From an uncultured Pelagibacteraceae bacterium (GTDB lineage Bacteria > Pseudomonadota > Alphaproteobacteria > Pelagibacterales > Pelagibacteraceae), in the NCBI GenBank assembly GCA_902542235.1, contig CACBTT010000001.1, forward strand, positions 1-64,000: a stretch of DNA of 64,000 nt. The letters are read 5' to 3'. The notes under the pieces were generated by a model that worked only from the letters and a program-made list of their open reading frames with translations, ran no database searches and was not told the DNA's origin. Positions 8,300-17,517 of this stretch are shown one piece after another (positions within the stretch are counted from its first letter, which is position 1; each line of letters begins with the position of its first letter). Position numbers and translations under genes: made by a program.

Positions 8300-9919
8300 T
8301 TACATATTTCCGTATTTAGGTCCGCCTCCACCTTCTGGGGTTACCCAAGTAATATTTTGAGACGGTTCTTTAATATCACACGTTTTACAATGTATGCAAT
8401 TTTGAGCATTGATTACAAATTTTTGAACAGAATTTACTTCTTGAACTTCATAAACTCCTGCTGGACAATATCTTTGTGCGGGCTCATCAAATTTCTCTAA
8501 AGTATATTTTATAGGCAAATCTGGATCTTTAAGTTTTAAATGCACTGGTTGATTATCATCATGAATTGTACCCGTTAAATAAACCGAACTAGTTTTATCA
8601 AAAGTAATAACGTTATCAGGCTTAGGATAATCAATTTTTGGCATTTTATTTGCTGGTTTTAGAGCTTCATGATCAGCATGTTTATGTTTTAATGTGAAAG
8701 GAAGCTTTCCTCTAAATAAAATCTGGTCAATTCCAGTAAATAATATACCCAAAATTAATCCCCAAGAGAAACTTGGTTTTACATTTCTTGCCTCATGTAA
8801 TTCTTTGTAAACCCAACTTTCTTTAAATTTTTGTTCATATGTAGATAAATTTAAATTTTTTGTAAGATGCTCATAAATTGTTTCAGCAGCGATCATTCCA
8901 CTCTTCATCGCAGTATGAGATCCTTTTATTTTAGGCATATTTAATGTTCCTGCATCACATCCAACTAACAAAGCACCTGGCATAAACATCTGAGGTAAAC
9001 TCTGTATACCACCCTCAATTAAAGCTCTTGCGCCATAAGAAATTCTTTTTCCGCCTTCAATTATTTTTTTTATATCTGGATGAGTTTTAAATCTTTGGAA
9101 TTCATCGAAAGGTGAGAGATGAGGATTTTGATAATCTAATCCAATTACGTAACCAAGAAAAACTTGTTTATTTTCTGCATGATACATAAAACTTCCACCG
9201 TAGGTGTTATTGTCTAAAGGCCATCCAGCAGTATGCATTACTAAACCTTCTGTATGATTTTTTTCATCTATCTCCCAAATTTCTTTAAAACCAATTCCAT
9301 ATTGTTGAGGATTTTTACCTTTGTCTAATTCAAACTTCTTTATTAATTCTTTTCCTAAGTGACCTCTGCATCCTTCTGCAAATACTGTAACTTTTGCATG
9401 CAATTCCATTCCAGGTTCATAAGTATCTTTTTTATTTCCCTCTTTATCGATACCCATATCTTGAGTAGCAATACCTTTAACTGATTCATCGTCATTATAT
9501 AAAACTTCACTTGCTGGAAATCCTGGGAATATTTCAACTCCTAATCCCTCAGCCTGCTCTGCCAACCATCTACAAAGATTTGCAAGACTTATAATATAAT
9601 TGTTATGATTTTGTTGAACCTTGGGAAGTAACCATGTTGGCCAACTTAATGATTTTTGTTTTCCTAAAAATAAAAATTTTTCTTTTGTAACTTTTGTTTT
9701 AATTGGAGCATTTAATTCTTTCCAATTAGGTATTAGTTCGTCTAAAGCACGTGTTTCAAACACGTTCCCTGACAAAATATGCGCACCTATTTCAGATGCT
9801 TTTTCTAAAAGGCAGACATTAATATCTGGATTTAACTGCTTTAATTTAATTGCAGTTGAAAGTCCTGATGGTCCGCCACCTACGATGACAACATCGTATT
9901 CCATCACTTCTCTGGACAT
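8300..9919 (-). CDS. etfD: Electron transfer flavoprotein-ubiquinone oxidoreductase
   Basis: ETF-QO, 539 residues, passes electrons from reduced ETF to ubiquinone at the inner membrane. The N-terminal FAD motif VVIVGGGPSGLSTAIKL is at about 10-26. The middle carries LLVGCDAGTLNMPKIKGSHTAMKSGM (FAD/quinone region). The C-terminal [4Fe-4S] site is CIHCKTCDIKEP near residue 508, with CPAG upstream. It follows etfA by 24 bases and shares an operon with dimethylglycine dehydrogenase, so the whole route from dehydrogenase to quinone is encoded together. Confidence 0.96.
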   Translation of the reverse strand: MSREVMEYDVVIVGGGPSGLSTAIKLKQLNPDINVCLLEKASEIGAHILSGNVFETRALDELIPNWKELNAPIKTKVTKEKFLFLGKQKSLSWPTWLLPKVQQNHNNYIISLANLCRWLAEQAEGLGVEIFPGFPASEVLYNDDESVKGIATQDMGIDKEGNKKDTYEPGMELHAKVTVFAEGCRGHLGKELIKKFELDKGKNPQQYGIGFKEIWEIDEKNHTEGLVMHTAGWPLDNNTYGGSFMYHAENKQVFLGYVIGLDYQNPHLSPFDEFQRFKTHPDIKKIIEGGKRISYGARALIEGGIQSLPQMFMPGALLVGCDAGTLNMPKIKGSHTAMKSGMIAAETIYEHLTKNLNLSTYEQKFKESWVYKELHEARNVKPSFSWGLILGILFTGIDQILFRGKLPFTLKHKHADHEALKPANKMPKIDYPKPDNVITFDKTSSVYLTGTIHDDNQPVHLKLKDPDLPIKYTLEKFDEPAQRYCPAGVYEVQEVNSVQKFVINAQNCIHCKTCDIKEPSQNITWVTPEGGGGPKYGNM

Positions 9920-9943
9920 AATGATAATTTCTTACAGTATTTG

Positions 9944-10897
9944 CTATTTTTGTATAGTGTTTAATTTGTTCAATTCTGACAAAAATTGAGGAAGCGCTTC
10001 AAAAAGATCTGCTTCTAATCCGTAATCTGCGACACTAAAAATTGGAGCTTCACCGTCTTTATTTATTGCAACAATAACTTTACTTTCTTTCATTCCTGCT
10101 AAGTGCTGTATTGCACCTGAAATTCCAACTGCAATATATAAATCTGGAACTACAACTTTACCCGTTTGTCCTACTTGATGATCATTCGTAATATAACCAG
10201 CATCAACTGCTGCTCTTGATGCACCAATTGCTGCATTAAGTTTATCAGCAATATCGCTGATTAATTTGAAATTTTCACCATTTTGCATTCCTCTGCCGCC
10301 AGAAATAACTATTCTAGCTGTTCCAAGCTCTGGTCTGTCTGACTTAACTTCTTCTTTTTTTAGAAATTTAGTTGATGAACTAGCTTCTGCTGGATCGGAT
10401 TTTGTAATTTCAGCAGATCCACCACTCTTATCAGCAGGATCAAACGATGTCGGTCTTATAGTAACACATTTTTTCTTGTCATTACTTTTAACCGTAGCAA
10501 AAGCATTTCCTGCATAAATTGGTCTTAAAAAAGTATCTTCAGAAATAACTTTAATTATATCACTTACTTGGGAAGTATCTAGTAACGCTGCAATTCTTGG
10601 CATTAAATTTTTGCCAAATGTATTTGCTGAGCTTACAATGTGTGAATAATTTTCTGCATGCTTGATTATTGCTGCTGTATAATTTTCAGCAATGTAGTTT
10701 TCGTAAATCTCATTATCAACATGAATAACTTTTTTTACATTTGGAACTTCAGATATAGATTTTGCAACATCGTCAGCTTGATGACCTAAAACCAAAACAT
10801 GAAGATCATCATTTATTTGAGAAGCTGCTGTAATAGCATTATATGTAAATGGTCTTACTTCTTTATTGTTATGTTCTGCAATTAATAATACCGACAT
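9944..10897 (-). CDS. etfA: Electron transfer flavoprotein, alpha subunit
   Basis: This 317-residue FAD-binding ETF subunit shows the C-terminal FAD domain signature: VISGGRGM near residue 200, [28 protein letters not shown] (about 240-267), and [24 protein letters not shown]. It heterodimerises with EtfB and accepts electrons from flavin dehydrogenases such as the neighbouring dimethylglycine dehydrogenase. One base separates its start from the etfB stop. The length is typical. Confidence 0.96.
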   Translation of the reverse strand: MSVLLIAEHNNKEVRPFTYNAITAASQINDDLHVLVLGHQADDVAKSISEVPNVKKVIHVDNEIYENYIAENYTAAIIKHAENYSHIVSSANTFGKNLMPRIAALLDTSQVSDIIKVISEDTFLRPIYAGNAFATVKSNDKKKCVTIRPTSFDPADKSGGSAEITKSDPAEASSSTKFLKKEEVKSDRPELGTARIVISGGRGMQNGENFKLISDIADKLNAAIGASRAAVDAGYITNDHQVGQTGKVVVPDLYIAVGISGAIQHLAGMKESKVIVAINKDGEAPIFSVADYGLEADLFEALPQFLSELNKLNTIQK

Positions 10898-11647
10898 TTA
10901 AATTACCTTAGCCTCATTTTTTAATTTTTGCACCAATTCTTCAACACTAGCGACTTTTATTCCAGCTTTTCTTTTTGGTGGCTCTTCAACTTTAATTTGT
11001 TCGATTCTAGGATTAATATCAACTCCTAAATCTGAAGCATTTATCTGTTCTATTGGTTTTTTCTTAGCTTTCATAATATTTGGAAGTGAAGCATATCTTG
11101 GTTCATTTAATCTTAAATCACATGTAACAATTGCGGGAACATTCACTTCTATGGTTTCCAAACCTTCGTCAATTTCACGTGTTACCTCTAATGCATTATC
11201 CTTTACTTCGATTTTAGATGCAAAAGTCGCTTGTGGCCAATTTAGTAAAGCTGCAAGCATCTGACCAGTTTGATTACAGTCATCATCAATTGCTTGTTTG
11301 CCCATAAAAACTAAATCGGGATTTTCTTTTTCTACAATTTTTTTTAAAATTTTTGAAACTGCCAATGGTTCAATCACATTATCAACTTTGACATGTATTC
11401 CCCTATCCGCTCCAACTGCCAATGCTTTTCTAACAGTTTCTTGTGCTTTTTCTTCACCAATTGTAATTACAACTATTTCTTTAGCTTTGCCAGCCTCTTT
11501 AATTTTTACTGCTTCCTCTATTGCATTATCATCTGGTGGATTTGTTGACATTTTAACGTTGTCAGTAACAACACCTGAACCATCTTCTTTAACTCTTATT
11601 TGAACGTTGTAATCAATAACTCTTTTAACTGCGACTAGTATTTTCAT
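10898..11647 (-). CDS. etfB: Electron transfer flavoprotein, beta subunit
   Basis: EtfB, 249 residues, binds AMP and carries the recognition loop [20 protein letters not shown] (about 188-207) that docks ETF to its dehydrogenase partners. [18 protein letters not shown] near residue 126 is a further family mark. Its ATG overlaps the stop of the dimethylglycine dehydrogenase gene by one base (TAATG), which points to a dedicated electron acceptor. Confidence 0.96.
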   Translation of the reverse strand: MKILVAVKRVIDYNVQIRVKEDGSGVVTDNVKMSTNPPDDNAIEEAVKIKEAGKAKEIVVITIGEEKAQETVRKALAVGADRGIHVKVDNVIEPLAVSKILKKIVEKENPDLVFMGKQAIDDDCNQTGQMLAALLNWPQATFASKIEVKDNALEVTREIDEGLETIEVNVPAIVTCDLRLNEPRYASLPNIMKAKKKPIEQINASDLGVDINPRIEQIKVEEPPKRKAGIKVASVEELVQKLKNEAKVI

Positions 11648-14079
11648 TAAGCTCTTAATAAATTGTTTTCTGGATCGTAAGGACTTTCATCTAAAATTGT
11701 TGCATCGTATTTCTCACCTAATATTTCAATTTTTAGTTTTTGTCCAACATTTGCTAATTCTGGTTTAACCATTCCTAAAGCTAAAGATTTTCCAATTCTA
11801 AAACCAAAATCTCCTCCTGTTGCTCTTCCTATAACACTTCCATTTTCGTAAATTGGATTGTTTCCTAAAACATCTGCATCTTTTGGATTATGAACCTCTA
11901 AGGTAACAAGCTTGTTATCAAAGCCTTTTTCTCTCCATTTGTTCAATGCATCAAGTCCAATAAAACTTCCTTTATTAGGGTGTATAAATCTATCAAGACC
12001 ACTTTCATAAGGTGAGTATTCTATTGATAGTTCTGTTCCAACTAACTTATAAGATTTTTCTACCCTCAAACTATTCATAGCTCTAATACCATAAGGCTTT
12101 AGTCCAAGATCTTTTCCTGCTTCCATAAGTTTATCAAAAATGTGATTTTGATATTCAATTGGATGATGAAGTTCCCATCCTAATTCACCAACAAAATTAA
12201 CTCTCATAGCATTTACCGGTGCGTACCCAACATCAACCATTTTTGCACTTAGCCATTTAAAGTTTTCATTTGAAAAATCATCTTTTGAAACTCTTTGCAT
12301 TAACTCTCTAGCTTTTGGACCTGAAACAACCAAAACTCCATTACTATTAGTTAAATTTTCAAACTGTACTGAACCATCTGAAGGCATCCATTTTAAAATC
12401 CAATCATGATCTAATCTTTGGAAAGCTCCCGCTGATACTAAATAAAAGCTATCATGTGACTCTCTCATAATAGTAAATTCAGAATGAACTCCGCCTTTAG
12501 TATTTAAAGCGTGGCATAAATTAATTCTTCCAACTTTTTTTGGTAATTTGTTTGCAACTAAATTATCTAAAAATTCCTCAGCACCAGGTCCTTTAATTCT
12601 ACATTTTGCAAATGCAGTCATATCCAAAAGACCAACATTTTCTTTTACGTTTTTGCATTCTTTTTCCATTGCATTGAACCATTTTGATCTTCTAAATGAC
12701 CAATCATCTTTTTGCTCCATTCCTTCTGTTGCAAAAAAATTAGGTCTTTCCCATCCAAATTTTTGACCAAAAACTGCTCCTAAATTTTTCATTCTGTCAT
12801 AACATGGTGCAGTTCTTAATGGTCTTGCTGCCGGTCTTTCTTCATCAGGAAAATGAGTTATGAAAACGTGACTGTAGGCTTCTTCATTTTTAGCTTTTAA
12901 ATATGATTTAGAGCAATAATCTCCATACCTTCTTGGTTCAACACCAAGCATATCGATTGTTGGTTCACCATCTACGATCCATTCAGCAAGTTGCCATCCT
13001 GCTCCACCTGCTGCAGTGATACCAAAACTGTGACCTTCATTTATCCAAAAATTTTTCAATCCCCAAGCTGGACCAACAATTGGGTTACCATCTGGAGTGT
13101 AACAAATTGCTCCATTATAAACTTTCTTAACTCCCACTTCTCCAAAAGCAGGTACTCTATGTATTGCACCTTCAATATGAGGCGCTAATCTATCTAAATC
13201 TTCCTGAAATAACTCATACTCAGAATCTTTTGATGGTCCATCTACATAACAAGCTGGTGCACCATCTTCATATGGTCCTAAAATTAAACCGCCAGCTTCT
13301 TCTCTCATATACCATCTGCTATCACTATCTCTTAAAACTCCCATCTCTGGTAATCCATCTTTTTTTCTTTTTTGTATTTCTGGATGAGGTTCAGTAACAA
13401 TGTATTGATGTTCTACTGGTATAACTGGAATATCTAAACCAACCATCTTTCCAGTTTGTCTTGCAAAATTTCCTGAACAAGAAATAATATGTTCACACTC
13501 TATGGATCCTTTATCTGTTTCAACAACCCAACCATCTTTGGTTTGTTTCATTCCAACAACATTTGTATTTCTATAAATTTCTGCTCCTCTATTTCTTGCA
13601 CCTGTTGCAAGTGCTTGAGTTAAATCAGCTGGTTGGATATATCCATCTTCAGGGTGTTGTATTGCACCAACTAAATCTGATGTATTACATAATGGCCAGA
13701 TTTCCTTAATTTGGTCTGGAGTTAAAAATTTTACATCAACACCAATTGTTTGAGCAACACCAGCGTATTGAAAGTATTCATCCATTCTATCTTTGGTGCT
13801 TGCTAATCTAATATTTGATACAACGCTGAAACCTACGTTCTTACCTGTCTCTTCTTCTAAAGTTTTATACAAATTGACAGCATACTTGTGGAGTTGTCCC
13901 ACAGAATAACTCATATTAAATAGTGGTAATAAGCCAGCTGCATGCCAAGTTGAGCCTGATGTTAGTTCTTTTCTTTCAATTAAAACAACATCTGACCAAC
14001 CTTTTTTTGCTAAGTGATAGAGTGCACTAACTCCTACTACTCCACCGCCTACTACAACAACTTTTGCTTTGGATTTCAT
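11647..14079 (-). CDS. dmgdh: Dimethylglycine dehydrogenase-like FAD/GcvT protein
   Basis: This 810-residue two-domain enzyme starts with a DAO-type FAD domain (GGGVVG at 11-16; [11 protein letters not shown] at 40-50, whose His matches the residue that carries covalent FAD in mammalian DMGDH). From about residue 430 a GcvT-type folate-binding domain follows, with [10 protein letters not shown] near 650. Such enzymes oxidise an N-methyl group and hand the C1 unit to tetrahydrofolate. It directly precedes etfB-etfA-etfD, giving the electron route. Substrate could be dimethylglycine or sarcosine; dimethylglycine fits betaine breakdown in SAR11. The ATG has only a weak Shine-Dalgarno. Confidence 0.85.
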   Translation of the reverse strand: MKSKAKVVVVGGGVVGVSALYHLAKKGWSDVVLIERKELTSGSTWHAAGLLPLFNMSYSVGQLHKYAVNLYKTLEEETGKNVGFSVVSNIRLASTKDRMDEYFQYAGVAQTIGVDVKFLTPDQIKEIWPLCNTSDLVGAIQHPEDGYIQPADLTQALATGARNRGAEIYRNTNVVGMKQTKDGWVVETDKGSIECEHIISCSGNFARQTGKMVGLDIPVIPVEHQYIVTEPHPEIQKRKKDGLPEMGVLRDSDSRWYMREEAGGLILGPYEDGAPACYVDGPSKDSEYELFQEDLDRLAPHIEGAIHRVPAFGEVGVKKVYNGAICYTPDGNPIVGPAWGLKNFWINEGHSFGITAAGGAGWQLAEWIVDGEPTIDMLGVEPRRYGDYCSKSYLKAKNEEAYSHVFITHFPDEERPAARPLRTAPCYDRMKNLGAVFGQKFGWERPNFFATEGMEQKDDWSFRRSKWFNAMEKECKNVKENVGLLDMTAFAKCRIKGPGAEEFLDNLVANKLPKKVGRINLCHALNTKGGVHSEFTIMRESHDSFYLVSAGAFQRLDHDWILKWMPSDGSVQFENLTNSNGVLVVSGPKARELMQRVSKDDFSNENFKWLSAKMVDVGYAPVNAMRVNFVGELGWELHHPIEYQNHIFDKLMEAGKDLGLKPYGIRAMNSLRVEKSYKLVGTELSIEYSPYESGLDRFIHPNKGSFIGLDALNKWREKGFDNKLVTLEVHNPKDADVLGNNPIYENGSVIGRATGGDFGFRIGKSLALGMVKPELANVGQKLKIEILGEKYDATILDESPYDPENNLLRA

Positions 14080-14125
14080 TATCAGATTCCTACTAAATTT
14101 TAATTACTAACGAAACAAAATTCTA

Positions 14126-14329
14126 TTATTCATCATCTGCGTCACGCCAGCCCATTCTGAACATTAAATAAGCGGCAACTACAACGGAAATTGTACCTAC
14201 TACCATACCAATATTAATCCCAACTTCACTTCCCCAAAAATACCATCCAAGTTGAGTGGATGAGATTGTTGGAAAGCATAAAATAAACATTAGAATTGCG
14301 TACCTAATATACATTGGAGGTTTTTTCAT
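14126..14329 (-). CDS. Small two-segment membrane protein (67 aa)
   Basis: I choose the ATG at 14327-14329, which shares one base with the upstream DUF4864 stop (TAATG); the longer upstream frame would overlap that gene by 55 bases. The protein has two hydrophobic helices (about 8-24 and 33-57) joined by a turn containing WYFWGSE, and ends in acidic DADDE. No family is recognised. It lies between the DUF4864 gene and dimethylglycine dehydrogenase. A role with the exported DUF4864 protein is inferred from coupling only. Confidence 0.65.
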   Translation of the reverse strand: MKKPPMYIRYAILMFILCFPTISSTQLGWYFWGSEVGINIGMVVGTISVVVAAYLMFRMGWRDADDE

Positions 14330-14790
14330 TATATTGATGATCCCATTGGTATTGGTTGTGAAACTGCTGTTGTTAGCCAGCAATCTAAAAGATTCCCCTC
14401 TTTATTATTTTTTTCAACTTTCCATTTAAATTTAAAATATTGTTTATCCTTATCCAAGACAACAACTTCATAAGTTGCCATGGTACTTGATTTGTAAATT
14501 TCAGTTACTGTATTTTCTTTGTGATCAATTAACATTGAGTATGAAGCACCCTTTAACATTCTTTTAAATCTATCTAAAGGACCTGTCATCCTTTGATTAT
14601 TAGGATGTGCAAATTCCCATGTTTGCTCAATCCCTCTATCTTTATATGGACTGTCATTTTTCATTAACGCATTTAATTGAATCACAACAACTTGTTTCGG
14701 ATCTATATTCACACTTGGTTTTAAAACATCAGCAAATGAAGAATTAAAATAAATAAATGTAATTAAAAAAAATAAAATTTTGAATTTCAT
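14329..14790 (-). CDS. DUF4864-like exported protein
   Basis: This 153-residue protein has a clear signal peptide (KFKILFFLITFIYFNSSFA, cleavage near residue 20). The mature part follows the DUF4864 pattern: VVVIQLNALMKND, WEFAHPNNQRMTGPLDRFKRML, then a beta-rich half ending LLDCWLTTAVSQPIPMGSS. The family is of unknown function and resembles the cystatin/NTF2-like superfamily. It is probably periplasmic. The adjoining small membrane gene overlaps it by one base. Confidence 0.72.
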   Translation of the reverse strand: MKFKILFFLITFIYFNSSFADVLKPSVNIDPKQVVVIQLNALMKNDSPYKDRGIEQTWEFAHPNNQRMTGPLDRFKRMLKGASYSMLIDHKENTVTEIYKSSTMATYEVVVLDKDKQYFKFKWKVEKNNKEGNLLDCWLTTAVSQPIPMGSSI

Positions 14791-14817
14791 ATTTTAAATT
14801 TATCTTAAATTTAAAAT
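14791..14817. repeat. A/T-only inverted repeat abutting the DUF4864 start codon
   Basis: A perfect 12-base inverted repeat of A and T only (14791-14802 and 14806-14817) is separated by TCT. It lies immediately upstream of the ATG at 14788-14790 on the minus strand, where a ribosome-binding site would be expected. In RNA it could form an AU hairpin covering the initiation region. AT richness makes chance inverted repeats common here, so function is uncertain. Confidence 0.45.
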
Positions 14818-14856
14818 GAAATAAAAGGTCTTAATATCACACTTAATAATTTGATA

Positions 14857-15282
14857 TTATATAGTTTTGAATAATCTATCGTATTCGTTTTTAATACATT
14901 TATTAGAGATATAATAAATTTTATTTTGGGAGACTAATTTAGCTGCATTTTCGTTATGAATTCCTAATTGCAACCATAATACATTCGCGCCAATTTCTAT
15001 TGTTTGTTTTGCTATTTCCTGAGCCTCTTCACTGGGTCTAAAAACATTAACAATTCCAACATGATCTTTTATATCAGTTAGTTTTTTATAAACTGGTTCT
15101 CCATGTATAATTTTATTATCTGTTACTGGATTAACAGGAAAAACTTTGTAACCTGTATTTCTTAAATATTTCATTATTATATTGGAAGTTTTTTTTGAGT
15201 CTGGGCTTGCTCCAACAATAGCTATCGTCCGATAACTTAAATAAAGTTCTTTTATCTTTTCGTCTACAAGTGTTGTGTCCAT
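14857..15282 (-). CDS. CoA-binding domain protein (YccU-like), copy 1
   Basis: This 141-residue single-domain protein has the CoA_binding Rossmann fold: TIAIVGASPDSKKTSNIIMKYL (about 19-40), GYKVFPVNPV (about 44-53), and VDIVNVFRPSEEA-type and LWLQLGI elements. Such stand-alone proteins resemble the first domain of succinyl-CoA synthetase alpha and are annotated YccU-like, with no assigned reaction. It lies 8 bases after its paralogue and shares its fold and length, so the pair looks like a tandem duplication or paired subunits. Confidence 0.85.
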   Translation of the reverse strand: MDTTLVDEKIKELYLSYRTIAIVGASPDSKKTSNIIMKYLRNTGYKVFPVNPVTDNKIIHGEPVYKKLTDIKDHVGIVNVFRPSEEAQEIAKQTIEIGANVLWLQLGIHNENAAKLVSQNKIYYISNKCIKNEYDRLFKTI

Positions 15283-15290
15283 AATTTAAT

Positions 15291-15740
15291 TTAAATTTTT
15301 AGATCTAGTCGCGGTTTCCAAAATGGTCTGAAGAGTTCAATTTTTGGACATCTATTCATAACTACTTTTAAACCTGCATCTTCAGCAATTTTTGCTGCAT
15401 CATGATTAATTACACCAATTTGTCCCCATAATACTTTTGCTCCAATTGATATTGCCTCTTCAGCAATACCATAGAGATCCTCGGATTTTCTAAATACTTC
15501 GACCATATCAACAGGTCTATCTATTGCCGATAAATTTGGATAAACTTTTAAATTTCTAATTTCCTTTACTCCTGGTTTAGGATTTACAGGTATCATGTCA
15601 TAGCCAGTTTCATGCAAAACTCGTAATACACCATAACTAAATTTAGTTTTGTCTGGACTAGCGCCAACCATTGCAATTGTCTTAACTGAACTTAAAATAT
15701 CTTTTAAATATTCAGCGCTATAAGGTTCATTGTGGTTCAT
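15291..15740 (-). CDS. CoA-binding domain protein (YccU-like), copy 2
   Basis: This 149-residue paralogue of the following gene has TIAMVGASPDKTKFSYGVLRVL (about 21-42), GYDMIPVNPK, DMVEVFRKSEDL and LWGQIGV. It ends VMNRCPKIELFRP, a conserved Cys segment typical of the family. It follows the ferredoxin gene by two bases and belongs to the methanethiol-oxidase unit. A role in binding a CoA thioester near sulfur metabolism is possible but unsupported. Confidence 0.86.
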   Translation of the reverse strand: MNHNEPYSAEYLKDILSSVKTIAMVGASPDKTKFSYGVLRVLHETGYDMIPVNPKPGVKEIRNLKVYPNLSAIDRPVDMVEVFRKSEDLYGIAEEAISIGAKVLWGQIGVINHDAAKIAEDAGLKVVMNRCPKIELFRPFWKPRLDLKI

Positions 15741-15742
15741 CT

Positions 15743-16108
15743 TTATTTTTTTTCTTCCTTTTTACTTGCGATATCTGCTTTTAATTCGTGTGGCTCTAAA
15801 GGATCAAGGAAAGGATTTCGGTATAATTTATCATGACTTTCAACTCCTATCTCTATTATGCAATCTGTTTTTGCTTTAGCAACACATAAAATAATATATC
15901 CATCATTTATTTGTCTATTATTTAAAGCAACTTGAGAACGTTGATCCACTTCCCCATTAATCAGTTTAGCTGCACATGTAATACATCCTCCATACTGACA
16001 TCCGTATGGAAGATCGACACCTTGATCTCTTAATTCATTTAATAAAGGTTTTTTTCCACTTACTTCAAATGCACTGTTATTTCTGTTTGAGATTGTAATT
16101 TTTGTCAT
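15743..16108 (-). CDS. [2Fe-2S] plant-type ferredoxin
   Basis: This is a 121-residue ferredoxin. I take the ATG at 16106-16108, which overlaps the TGA of the methanethiol oxidase gene (ATGA); the upstream in-frame ATG would overlap more. The cluster ligands are C37, C42, C45 and C75 (C-x4-C-x2-C-x29-C, starting GCQYGGCITC). A C-terminal tail of about 35 charged residues is unusual for a simple ferredoxin. Tight coupling with the oxidase suggests it serves that protein or the redox step beside it. Confidence 0.9.
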   Translation of the reverse strand: MTKITISNRNNSAFEVSGKKPLLNELRDQGVDLPYGCQYGGCITCAAKLINGEVDQRSQVALNNRQINDGYIILCVAKAKTDCIIEIGVESHDKLYRNPFLDPLEPHELKADIASKKEEKK

Positions 16109-17457
16109 AGCCAAATGTCGCTTGTGCAATCTCCACCTGGATATCTACTTTCATGGCACCTACTAGGTCCATTTGGCTCTTTACCAAAATCAACAATAAA
16201 ATCTTTATTAATTTTCATTCCTCCATTTTCAACATCACAATCAATCATAATCATTGCTCCACCCTGTTTTCTAATTTCAGGATAAAATTGATTATCCCAA
16301 GTAGAAAATAATGATGTTGTTACATACATCCTTTTACCATCTAAAGATAATTGATACATTTGGGGTCCACCAGCAATTTTAACGCCATTTACTTCTGGAG
16401 CCTTTCCTAACAATCCACCCATCCAAACTTGACCTGTTAATTTTGGTTTGTGTGGATCTGAAATATCGTATTGTCTCATATCTCCATGAAGCCAATTATT
16501 TATATAGAGATATTTATCATCCATTGAAACTAATATCGCTGACATAACTCCAGGTACAGGGATTGGCCAATCGGGATGTGGTTCATTTTCAACATCAATT
16601 ATTTTTTCCCATTCCCATTTTCCCTCTTTTGATTTCCAAAAATGAATTACATTTGCACTTAGCGCTGCACCACAAAATCCATGACTACTGTCAGGATTAT
16701 GCATAAATTTTACTTCTAATGGTATTAAACCATCTTCACCTAAATACATTGTTTGAACTGGCTCTTTTTTTTTAAAATCCCAAACATGAAGTCGTCTACC
16801 ATATTTCAAATGACCAACTTCCTCTAAATCAAATCCAGGCATAAAAGTATTAGGAGCAGCCCATTCAGAACTAACCATCACATTATGTCTTGGTTGGTAC
16901 CAGAAGTCATAACTAAAAGGTATGTCTCCCATTGAATTTTCCCATCTACCTATAATTTCAAAATCTTTGTTTAAATGTAAATATCCTCCTGGAGCTTCCC
17001 CTCGTGCATCTCCTAGAAAAGAAATGATAATTTCAGAACCTAGGCAATGAACTGTATGCGGTCCTGATAAATTAGTTTTTTTCTTTATTTCAGATCCATC
17101 TACTACTTTTTGTATTTTTGGAGCTCTAGGATCGGATGCAGTATCAACAACATAAATATTATTTGATCTAACACCTGGAACTAATAAATATTTTCTGCTC
17201 ATTTTTGAGTCGCCATGACAAGAAGAACATGCATTCCATCCCATATGATGCAATTCATCTCCAATACCTGGCATTTCAAGTCTATGAATTACTTTAGAAT
17301 AAGTAGGGCTTTGAGGATCAACATCGACGGTTGCTAAGTAGTCTGGTTTTTGTATTCCTGTCCCTGTGTAAATCGCTATAGTATATAAAAGCTTTTCTTT
17401 TGGTGCTTTTATTGCTTCTGCAGGACTAGCATATCCAGGACCACAACATCCATCCAT
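16105..17457 (-). CDS. mtoX: Methanethiol oxidase (selenium-binding protein 56 family)
   Basis: This 450-residue SELENBP1/SBP56-family protein retains the family core: ELHHMGWNACSSCHGD at about 68-83 (HH at 70-71, Cys 77 and 80), PHTVHCLG, WYQPRHNVMVSSEWAAP and SRCHESRYPGGDC at the C-terminus. Human SELENBP1 and bacterial MtoX oxidise methanethiol to formaldehyde, sulfide and hydrogen peroxide with copper. In SAR11, methanethiol would come from DMSP demethylation. No signal peptide is seen, so it should be cytoplasmic, unlike exported MtoX forms. It is followed at once by a ferredoxin and two CoA-binding proteins. Confidence 0.82.
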   Translation of the reverse strand: MDGCCGPGYASPAEAIKAPKEKLLYTIAIYTGTGIQKPDYLATVDVDPQSPTYSKVIHRLEMPGIGDELHHMGWNACSSCHGDSKMSRKYLLVPGVRSNNIYVVDTASDPRAPKIQKVVDGSEIKKKTNLSGPHTVHCLGSEIIISFLGDARGEAPGGYLHLNKDFEIIGRWENSMGDIPFSYDFWYQPRHNVMVSSEWAAPNTFMPGFDLEEVGHLKYGRRLHVWDFKKKEPVQTMYLGEDGLIPLEVKFMHNPDSSHGFCGAALSANVIHFWKSKEGKWEWEKIIDVENEPHPDWPIPVPGVMSAILVSMDDKYLYINNWLHGDMRQYDISDPHKPKLTGQVWMGGLLGKAPEVNGVKIAGGPQMYQLSLDGKRMYVTTSLFSTWDNQFYPEIRKQGGAMIMIDCDVENGGMKINKDFIVDFGKEPNGPSRCHESRYPGGDCTSDIWL

Positions 17458-17517
17458 GATTGATTTTCTCCTTTAATTACAACTTAATCTTTTTTTTAAG
17501 TGACTTCAACTTAATGG

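Noticed and set aside
17458..17517. Terminator between the crotonase gene and mtoX
   Set aside because: A short TTAAGT/ACTTAA stem is present but is followed by A, not U, on the minus strand; read-through is more likely.
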